DNA from: DASSFZ01 sp036514635 | GTDB lineage: Bacteria; Chloroflexota; Anaerolineae; Fen-1058 | Direction of reading: 5' to 3' | NCBI GenBank assembly: GCA_036514635.1 | Contig: DATBWU010000268.1 | Coordinates: forward strand, 1 to 6,215 | DNA length: 6,215 nucleotides | In this document: piece after piece, positions 1 to 4,694 of the stretch | Layout of the letters: the number at the start of each line of letters is the position of its first letter | How positions within the stretch are numbered: position 1 is the first letter of the stretch | Made by a program: the position numbers and the translations under genes | Notes under the pieces: model-generated | Seen by the model: only the letters and a program-made list of their open reading frames with translations | Databases searched by the model: none | What the model was told of the DNA's origin: nothing

Positions 1-52
1 GGTGCTGTATACCTACGGCGTGAAATCCGCGAGTGTATACCAATCGCGTGAA
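1..52 (+). repeat. Left terminal inverted repeat with two 18-bp subrepeats
   Basis: The left end contains two direct copies of an 18-bp unit, GTATACC followed by five variable bases and CGTGAA, at 7-24 and 35-52, offset by 28 bp. The variable bases are tacgg in the outer copy and aatcg in the inner copy. Each unit starts with the palindrome GTATAC. The arrangement looks like two transposase-binding sites, which is inference. The outermost six bases GGTGCT precede the first unit and match the right end exactly. Confidence 0.9.
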
Positions 53-70
53 CAGGGTAAGGTTGGCGAG

Positions 71-99
71 TTGGCCTGACGTACGACATGGCGTATGCT
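71..99 (+). promoter_or_regulatory. Possible transposase promoter
   Basis: TTGGCC (71-76) and TATGCT (94-99) are separated by 17 bases and resemble -35 and -10 boxes of a housekeeping sigma factor. Transcription would start near 105-107, just upstream of the ribosome binding site at 108. This favours the start at 124 over the upstream in-frame ATG at 88. Both boxes are imperfect and the call rests on consensus matching only. Confidence 0.35.
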
Positions 100-107
100 T
101 CTCCGAC

Positions 108-113
108 AGGAGG
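108..113 (+). promoter_or_regulatory. Shine-Dalgarno site that decides the transposase start
   Basis: AGGAGG, extended by AAGG, lies 10 bases before ATG 124. The in-frame ATG at 88 has no comparable site, and the extra 12 residues it would add precede the zinc ribbon with no family counterpart. The site is therefore used to place the start at 124. Confidence 0.7.
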
Positions 114-123
114 AAGGTACGCT

Positions 124-1233
124 ATGGAACTGACGAGACAATGGTGCGACAACGTTCGCTGCCCAGCCTTTGGCCAGATCGGGACGGATAACGTTCGGGT
201 CTTCAGTTATGCTGACCGCCGTTTCTATTGTGTCCGCTGCGGTCGGACATGGAGTGCCGACAAGGGCACCGCCTTTGAAGGCCTGCACAGTTCGCGCGCA
301 GTGGTAGCCAGGGCCTTGGCCCAGTTGGGTGAGCGTGCCAGTTTGCGAGCCACGGCCCGGTTAACGCAGCATCCAGTCAACACGGTCTTGGACTGGCTGG
401 AATGCGGTGGACGACAGGCGGCCGCCGTGAGCGCGTATCTGATTCAGGGATTGCCGGTGACCTATGCCCAAGTGGATGAACTCTGGACCTTTGTCAAAAA
501 ACAGGAACACCTGTTGCCGAAGGACCCCGCTGAGTATGGCGACATGTGGGTCTGGCGTGCCATCGCTTTGCCCGGCCGCCTCCGGGTGGTCACGCATCTG
601 AGCCACGAACGGAGCGCAGCCGAAGCGCGCGCTTTTCTAGCCAAATTCAAGGCGCGCACCGATGGTCGCGCGCCATTCTTGACCAGTGACCAACTGCCCG
701 CCTACACGGCGGCGCTGATCGCCAACTACAGCCCCCCGGAGCCACCGCCGGTCAAGCGTGGTCCGGGGCGTCCGCGCAAAGAACCCAAGCGGATTATCGA
801 CCCGCAATTACTGTACGCTCAAGTCGACAAAGCGCGCGCAGGTGGACGCGTGGTGGAAGTGCGTCGGCGACTGGTCTTCGGCTCGGAGGGCGAAGTGGCG
901 CGCCTGCTCCACGAGACCCAGGCGGGCACTCAGATCAACACCTCCTTTGTCGAACGTGACAACCTGACTTCGCGTCAAAGCAATGGGCGGCTGGTGCGCA
1001 AGACACTCTCTCATTCGAAAACGAAGCATTACCTCCAGCGCCAGGTTGACCCGGAAGACGCCATGTACAACTTCGTGCGACCCCATGAAGCGTTGCGAGT
1101 CAAGTGCATACGACCGGGTGTGCGTAGACAAAAGTGGGAAGACCGCACACCCGCTATGGCGGCTGACCTCACCGGCCATATCTGGACATTGGAAGAGTTG
1201 TTAGCCTATCGCTTGCCACCGCCAGAAACTTAA
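124..1233 (+). CDS. IS1-family DDE transposase, single ORF
   Basis: This 369-residue protein should catalyse excision and integration of the surrounding element. The N-terminus is an InsA-like zinc ribbon with Cys8, Cys13, Cys36 and Cys39 (CDNVRC and CVRC), followed by a helix-turn-helix region at about 50-95 with RATARLTQHPVNTVLDWL, closely like IS1 InsA. The catalytic domain follows: Asp118 in YAQVDELW, Asp189 in LTSDQLPAY and Glu277 in FVERDNLTSRQ, then RLVRKTLSHSKTK, a hallmark of IS1 InsB. A basic AT-hook-like stretch, RGPGRPRK (residues 212-219), sits between the second Asp and the Glu. The C-terminal tail contains NFVRPHEALR and RTPAMAADLTGHIW. In classical IS1 these domains are joined by a programmed frameshift; here they are fused in one frame. 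The gene is intact, preceded by a strong ribosome binding site. The family is secure; the role of the AT-hook is inferred. Confidence 0.93.
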   Translation: MELTRQWCDNVRCPAFGQIGTDNVRVFSYADRRFYCVRCGRTWSADKGTAFEGLHSSRAVVARALAQLGERASLRATARLTQHPVNTVLDWLECGGRQAAAVSAYLIQGLPVTYAQVDELWTFVKKQEHLLPKDPAEYGDMWVWRAIALPGRLRVVTHLSHERSAAEARAFLAKFKARTDGRAPFLTSDQLPAYTAALIANYSPPEPPPVKRGPGRPRKEPKRIIDPQLLYAQVDKARAGGRVVEVRRRLVFGSEGEVARLLHETQAGTQINTSFVERDNLTSRQSNGRLVRKTLSHSKTKHYLQRQVDPEDAMYNFVRPHEALRVKCIRPGVRRQKWEDRTPAMAADLTGHIWTLEELLAYRLPPPET

Positions 1234-1238
1234 AGACT

Positions 1239-1290
1239 TTCACGCCGTCGGTATACACTCGCCAATTTCACGGGATTGGTATACAGCACC
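1239..1290 (-). repeat. Right terminal inverted repeat with two 18-bp subrepeats
   Basis: Read inward on the minus strand this repeats the left end: GGTGCT, then an 18-bp unit at 1267-1284 and another at 1239-1256, again offset by 28 bp. The variable bases are aatcc in the outer copy and gacgg in the inner copy, so the order of the two variants is swapped relative to the left end. The transposase stop codon (1231-1233) lies only 5 bp before the inner unit. Confidence 0.9.
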
Positions 1291-1959
1291 AGAATTCGAA
1301 AGGCAGCTTTAGGCGGTGCCAGGAGCCAGTGGGCAGGTGCGGGCGATGGTATCCCGCGAGCGGAGGGCGCGTACATCTACGTCGCTCCCAACAATGGCCT
1401 TCTCACCAGGGTCATTGAGGAACACGGCTCCCTCGAAGCCTACGAGGTCACGAGCACAAAGGTGATCCCGGCAAACCCTGAACCGACGTTCTTCAGCCGA
1501 GAGATGGTGGCTATTCCGTCAGCTCATTTGGCTGCAGGCTTCCCGTTGTCTCAAGTTGGGCAGCCCCTCAGTGATTCGGAGATCGTGAGATTTGAGCGCG
1601 CTCGTCCTAAGAAGCTTCCGGATGGGAGCCTTCTGGGCGAAGTGAGCGCGATTGATATGCCCTATGGAAACGTCTGGACGAACATCTCACGACACAATCT
1701 CGCCGAGAATGGGATCGGCTATGGGACGAAGCTGAAGATCATTCTCGACAACGTGTTGCCCTTTGAGCTGCAGCTTACGCCTACCTTCGCAGACGGGGGC
1801 GAGAAAGGAGCGATTGTGGCTTACATCAATAGCCGCGGTTATCTGTCGCTCGCCCGGAACGCGGCAGATCTGGCTGTCACCTATAACATCCGCCGCGGCA
1901 TGCCGGTGAAGCTGAAGCCCGACAACAAGCATCTTGGAAGTTCGGCGACACCGAGGTGA
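1291..1959 (+). pseudogene. SAM hydroxide adenosyltransferase (DUF62) C-terminal remnant, 5' part cut off by the IS
   Basis: Family members hydrolyse S-adenosylmethionine to adenosine and methionine and are related to the fluorinase and chlorinase. The remnant (about 222 codons) shows the family's YVAPNNGLL segment (usually PDNG), the region PTFFSREM...AHLAAG, and the C-terminal barrel with GEVSAIDMPYGNVWTNIS, NSRGYLSLARNAADL and RGMPVKLK. The N-terminal part with the TTDFG and DPGVG motifs, roughly 70-75 residues, is missing. The first codons after the IS, AGA ATT CGA AAG GCA, align with the sequence directly after DPGVG, so the cut falls between the catalytic Asp and Arg. Where the family has His (TFH, His127 of PH0463) this protein has Phe at 1492-1494. 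A stretch of about 15 extra residues precedes GAYIYV. A TTG at 1276 inside the IS end keeps the frame open but is unlikely to make a working enzyme. The frame stays open to 1959, so the break is probably recent. Confidence 0.75.
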
Positions 1960-1962
1960 TTT

Positions 1963-2478
1963 ATGGCTTCGGAGGATACTTACACCAAACTCATCGCGTT
2001 GCTTGATCAGCACGGCGCGCACTATCGGCTGATTGACCATCCGCCGGAGGGACGAACCGAAATCGTCAGTCCGATGCGTGGCAACGAGCTGTCACAGGCA
2101 GCGAAGTGCATGGTCTTGATAGTGAAGATCGGAAAGAAAGTAACCAAGTACGTTCTGGGGGTCATCCCGGGAGATGCCCGGATAGACTTGAATGCTATCA
2201 AGGCACTGATGCGCGCCACCTACGTCTCGTTCGCCTCACCGGACATCGCCGAAAAGCTCGCGGGCAGTGTTGCGGGCACGATCCTACCGTTCTCCTCCAA
2301 GCCGGAGCTGGAGTTGATCGTCGACCCCTCGCTGTTGGAGAACGACGAGATCTACTTCAACGCAGCACGCCTGGATCGCTCGATGGCCCTGAAGACGAGT
2401 GACTACGTGGTGTTGGCTAAGCCGCGCCTCGAACGTATCGCCGAAAGTCGCGAAAGCCCGCAGGACCACGTTGAGTGA
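1963..2478 (+). CDS. YbaK/ProRS-associated domain protein, probable aminoacyl-tRNA deacylase
   Basis: The 171-residue cytoplasmic protein is a stand-alone YbaK/ProX (INS-like) domain. Relatives remove wrongly attached amino acids from tRNA in trans. Visible features are HPPEGRTEIVS (26-36), the RGNELSQAAK segment ending in Lys48, which corresponds to the conserved catalytic lysine, KYVLGVIPGDARIDL (62-76), and the GxxxP loop GTILP (105-109). FNAARLDRSMAL near the C-terminus is typical of this subgroup. Length is normal for the family. The ATG at 1963 lies 3 bases after the stop of the DUF62 remnant, and its ribosome binding site (GAGGTG, 1953-1958) overlaps that stop, so the two were probably co-transcribed. 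With the upstream gene interrupted, expression may now depend on read-through from the IS. The tRNA substrate cannot be told from the sequence. Confidence 0.87.
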   Translation: MASEDTYTKLIALLDQHGAHYRLIDHPPEGRTEIVSPMRGNELSQAAKCMVLIVKIGKKVTKYVLGVIPGDARIDLNAIKALMRATYVSFASPDIAEKLAGSVAGTILPFSSKPELELIVDPSLLENDEIYFNAARLDRSMALKTSDYVVLAKPRLERIAESRESPQDHVE

Positions 2479-2479
2479 A

Positions 2480-3391
2480 ATGATTCCTCGAACTTCCACC
2501 GTCCAAGGTGTTCTTCTTGCGCTGCTAACAGGGTTGGCCTGGGGCACTAATGGCGTGTCCGTCAAACTCATCCAAGGGTTCTCTGCCAGCGGCCTGTCCG
2601 TACTCATGCTGGGCACTTGCTTTTTCGTTACGGTACTAACCTTTCTCCTGCGTGGGCGAGGGGCCCAACTCCTTCAACCCGTTTCGGTTAGCGGGTGGCT
2701 CATCTTGCTCGGCGCCATTCTGGGAGTGCAGTTCCTTTTCTCCATGTCGAGTTACCAGCTTGCCTTGGCTCCTAATGCGGCCCTGTTCAACCAGATGACT
2801 CCAATCTTTGTGGTCTTATTGACCTGGCTCGTACTCCACCAGCGAATCGAGCGCACAACGCTGTTGGGTATAGCCCTGGCTGGTGTAGGGGCGAGCATGC
2901 TGGTTGGTCTGCAGCATATCTCCCTTTCGTCAGAGTACTTCTTAGGAAACCTCATGGCTATCGCTTCCTCTTTCCTTACAGCGATATTCGCCATTACGGT
3001 GAGCAGGCGCGCCGCGCATGTTCCCTTAGGGGTTCTGATAGCTTGGACATTCGGAGTTGCCGCGTTGGTGGCTGTACTATACGGTATAGTAACACCGCCG
3101 CTGTTTAATAACCCTCCGCTCCGCTCATGGGTGATTGCCTTCCTGTTCCCTGCACTTTTCGCAGCTACTTTTGGTCACTTCTGTTATATTCGTGCGCTGC
3201 AGCTGATCCCTCCAGAACGAGTCGCATCTCTAGTTCTCAGCTCGCCGCTCTTTACCTCCATATTGGCCTATTACATGCTCAGTGAAAGGCTGGACTCCGT
3301 GGGTCTGGCAGGTTTCCTTCTGACGTTAGCGGGGATCTTCGTGGTCACGCAGTCCACGATCCGTCCACAGAGCACGGCAGTTCTCACCTAA
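2480..3391 (+). CDS. EamA/DMT-family permease
   Basis: This 303-residue inner-membrane protein has about ten hydrophobic segments arranged as two EamA repeats, roughly residues 10-140 and 152-292. Family signatures are visible in GLAWGTNGVSVKL in the first repeat, the APNAALFNQMTPIFVVLLTWL segment (given in part) closing it, and RVASLVLSSPLFTSILAYYM in the second, followed by LAGFLLTLAGIFVV. Members export amino acids or other small metabolites; the substrate here is unknown. The ATG at 2480 is one base after the YbaK-like stop. A TTG at 2471 with AGGA (2462-2465) five bases before it is an alternative that adds three residues and overlaps the upstream gene. The still earlier ATG at 2399 would need an 80-base overlap and adds a non-membrane tail, so it is rejected. 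Base composition is lower in G+C than in the aspartokinase gene, which suggests a different history. Confidence 0.88.
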   Translation: MIPRTSTVQGVLLALLTGLAWGTNGVSVKLIQGFSASGLSVLMLGTCFFVTVLTFLLRGRGAQLLQPVSVSGWLILLGAILGVQFLFSMSSYQLALAPNAALFNQMTPIFVVLLTWLVLHQRIERTTLLGIALAGVGASMLVGLQHISLSSEYFLGNLMAIASSFLTAIFAITVSRRAAHVPLGVLIAWTFGVAALVAVLYGIVTPPLFNNPPLRSWVIAFLFPALFAATFGHFCYIRALQLIPPERVASLVLSSPLFTSILAYYMLSERLDSVGLAGFLLTLAGIFVVTQSTIRPQSTAVLT

Positions 3392-3538
3392 ATTTCGTCC
3401 GAACTTGGTTGACCTCGGACCATCCAGCTAGGCCTGCAACATGCGGCTGGACTCCAACGTGTGCACCTCATGAATTTGAGTCAGCGTCCAACGACTCTAC
3501 TGAAAATAAGGTCATGGCAACAAAGCTCCAATGGGTAA

Positions 3539-3564
3539 GCGCCCTACCTTTAGGGCGGGCGCCC
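3539..3564. other. GC-rich competing hairpins in the 3392-3624 intergenic region
   Basis: CGCCCTA (3540-3546) can pair with TAGGGCG (3551-3557) around a four-base CCTT loop. Alternatively GCGCCC (3539-3544) can pair with GGGCGC (3557-3562), and GGGCGCCC (3557-3564) is itself a palindrome, so the foldings exclude one another. There is no run of T after the stem, so this is not a standard intrinsic terminator. It lies about 60 bases before the methyltransferase start and could sit in its leader. A weaker inverted pair, TCCAGC (3423-3428) and GCTGGA (3446-3451), is also present. I see no gene or convincing promoter in the rest of this 233-base gap. Confidence 0.4.
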
Positions 3565-3624
3565 TTCACGGGTAGCCGTTCTTGAAGCATTAGCCCCACC
3601 GTTCAGCATTAAGGGAATCACCCC

Positions 3625-4386
3625 ATGCCTCTCACCGCGCAAGTCATCTTCGGCCAACGCGCTGCCTGGTACACGACCAGTGCCGCACACACGGACAAGG
3701 CCGTGTTGGATCGCGTCGTCGCGTTAGCTCGACCTCGACCTGACGCGCTAGCTCTCGATGTCGCCACAGGCACCGGCCACACGGCATTTGCGCTCGCGCC
3801 GCACATCCGCCGGGTGATCGCCACAGACATCACACCGGAGATGCTGAGTGAAGGCCGTAAACTGAACGCGGAATTGGGAATGAAGAATGTACAATTTCAT
3901 GAGGCCGATGCGCATGACCTGCCGTTTGATAATGACACTTTCGATATCGTGACGTGTCGCCGCGCGGCGCATCATTTCACCGACATCGAGCGCGTGCTGC
4001 GCGAGATGCGGCGGGTGTTGAAACGAGGCGGACGATTAGTGATCGACGACCGCAGCGTGCCGGAAGACGATTTCGTCGACGCGACGATGAATGACCTCGA
4101 CCGGCTGCACGACGCATCGCACGTCCGCGAGTATCGGCCGAGCCAATGGGAGCGAATGCTGGCGGAGGCCGGATTTGCCGTTGAAGCGATCGGGCCGTAT
4201 ACGAAGCATCGCCCCTTATCCTCTCTGACGACCAACGTCGATCTGGAAAACACGGCGCGGATTCACGCGGTTATCGCATCCCTGAATGAGTCACAGCGCG
4301 CGGCGTTGAACGTGGTTGTGAAAGACGGGGAGATTTATACGAATCACTGGTTTGTGATGGCAATGGGCGTAAAGCGTGAGACGTGA
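3625..4386 (+). CDS. Class I SAM-dependent methyltransferase (Methyltransf_11/UbiE-like)
   Basis: The 253-residue cytoplasmic protein carries a Rossmann-type methyltransferase domain. Motif I is ALDVATGTGHTA (43-54), which holds the SAM glycine loop. Asp68 in VIATDITPEML ends the second strand and should bind the ribose hydroxyls. EADAHDLPF (93-101) forms the adenine-contact motif, FDIVTCRRAAHHF (106-118) is the fourth strand, and VLKRGGRLVIDD is the post-motif strand. The C-terminal third (about 150-253) would form the acceptor-binding part and has no motif I recognise, so the methyl acceptor is unknown; small molecules are usual for this group. The start at 3625 has AAGGGA (3611-3616) eight bases upstream. 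It is a separate unit, 233 bases after the permease and 125 bases before the next supported ORF region. Confidence 0.88.
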   Translation: MPLTAQVIFGQRAAWYTTSAAHTDKAVLDRVVALARPRPDALALDVATGTGHTAFALAPHIRRVIATDITPEMLSEGRKLNAELGMKNVQFHEADAHDLPFDNDTFDIVTCRRAAHHFTDIERVLREMRRVLKRGGRLVIDDRSVPEDDFVDATMNDLDRLHDASHVREYRPSQWERMLAEAGFAVEAIGPYTKHRPLSSLTTNVDLENTARIHAVIASLNESQRAALNVVVKDGEIYTNHWFVMAMGVKRET

Positions 4387-4392
4387 AGCATC

Positions 4393-4422
4393 TTGTCTTT
4401 AGTTTGTCTCTGGGCATGTATA
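4393..4422 (+). promoter_or_regulatory. Possible promoter for the small ORF and aspartokinase
   Basis: TTGTCT (4393-4398) and TGTATA (4417-4422) are 18 bases apart and loosely fit -35 and -10 boxes. They lie in the non-coding gap just after the methyltransferase stop, where a promoter for the aspartokinase unit would be expected. The resulting leader of about 90 bases shows no lysine riboswitch or terminator-like attenuator. The match is weak. Confidence 0.27.
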
Positions 4423-4517
4423 CGGAGCGCACTTGAAAATTCCGGGTGAAGAAACTTGGTTTCTGGCTCGGTGAACTCGGAAATCTGATTTGCGGGCAGT
4501 ATAGGTGAGTTTTGCGG

Positions 4518-4694
4518 TTGCCGATACTTTTGCTCGACCGTCCCGAGGACCGGTACAGATGGCGGGTCACTGTCACCGGCCTCGTCGCCGACAGATACAT
4601 CTCCGGCGAAGTTAAGGAAGAGCGGCTGTCACTCGGCATCGCAGGCGTTGATGATCTCACCGCCGATCGGGTGCAGGCATTGGAGCAGATATGA
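4518..4694 (+). CDS. Small uncharacterised protein overlapping the aspartokinase start
   Basis: I do not recognise this protein of about 58 residues. It is hydrophilic and mixed-charge, with a possible beta-strand run RYRWRVTVTGLVADRY followed by SGEVKEERLSL and an alpha-helical-looking tail DDLTADRVQALEQI; there is no signal peptide or membrane segment. Only TTG starts are available (4512, 4518, 4530); 4518 is chosen because AGGTGA (4503-4508) lies nine bases upstream. Its stop TGA (4692-4694) overlaps the aspartokinase ATG (4691) as ATGA, the usual sign of translational coupling. Third codon positions are mostly G or C, like the following gene, which supports real coding. It may be a small accessory protein, or the downstream part of a longer gene broken by the in-frame TGA at 4506; the same frame is also open from GTG 4446 to that stop. 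Confidence 0.5.
   Translation: MPILLLDRPEDRYRWRVTVTGLVADRYISGEVKEERLSLGIAGVDDLTADRVQALEQI

Larger units (their letters stand above)
1..1290 (+). mobile_element. Complete IS1-family insertion sequence, 1290 bp
   Basis: The element is bounded by 52-bp imperfect terminal inverted repeats (1-52 and 1239-1290, 43 of 52 positions identical), both beginning GGTGCTGTATACC when read inward. Between them lies one intact transposase gene covering most of the length. The size is larger than classical IS1 (about 770 bp, two overlapping ORFs insA and insB') and matches the longer single-ORF branch of the family. IS1 elements normally duplicate 8-9 bp of target; the right-hand copy would start at 1291 (agaattcg), but the left copy lies outside the window. 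The right end abuts coding sequence of a SAM hydroxide adenosyltransferase, so the element appears to have interrupted that gene. Intact ORF and ends suggest it is recent and possibly still mobile. Confidence 0.92.

Noticed and set aside
88..123. Upstream ATG at 88 as the transposase start
   Set aside because: No ribosome binding site precedes it, the candidate promoter would start transcription after it, and ATG 124 has a strong AGGAGG.
808..1179. 123-codon minus-strand ORF inside the transposase gene
   Set aside because: It is antisense to a clearly conserved DDE coding region and its translation shows no known motif.
3409..3414. TTGACC as a -35 box after the permease gene
   Set aside because: No -10-like hexamer occurs at a proper distance downstream.
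3470..3538. 22-codon ORF in the intergenic region
   Set aside because: Too short, no ribosome binding site and no recognisable product.
4418..4438. GTATAC followed by GCG and TGAA, resembling an IS subrepeat
   Set aside because: Spacing and the core do not match the 18-bp unit and no partner is nearby; the hexamer also occurs by chance in coding sequence at about 4198.
4271..4660. 129-codon minus-strand ORF across the methyltransferase end and the leader of aspartokinase
   Set aside because: Serine- and arginine-rich translation with no motif, overlapping the methyltransferase 3' end and the better supported small + strand ORF.
4387..4690. Lysine riboswitch or T-box upstream of aspartokinase
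   Set aside because: The leader is short, partly coding, and shows neither conserved riboswitch helices nor a terminator stem with a T-run.
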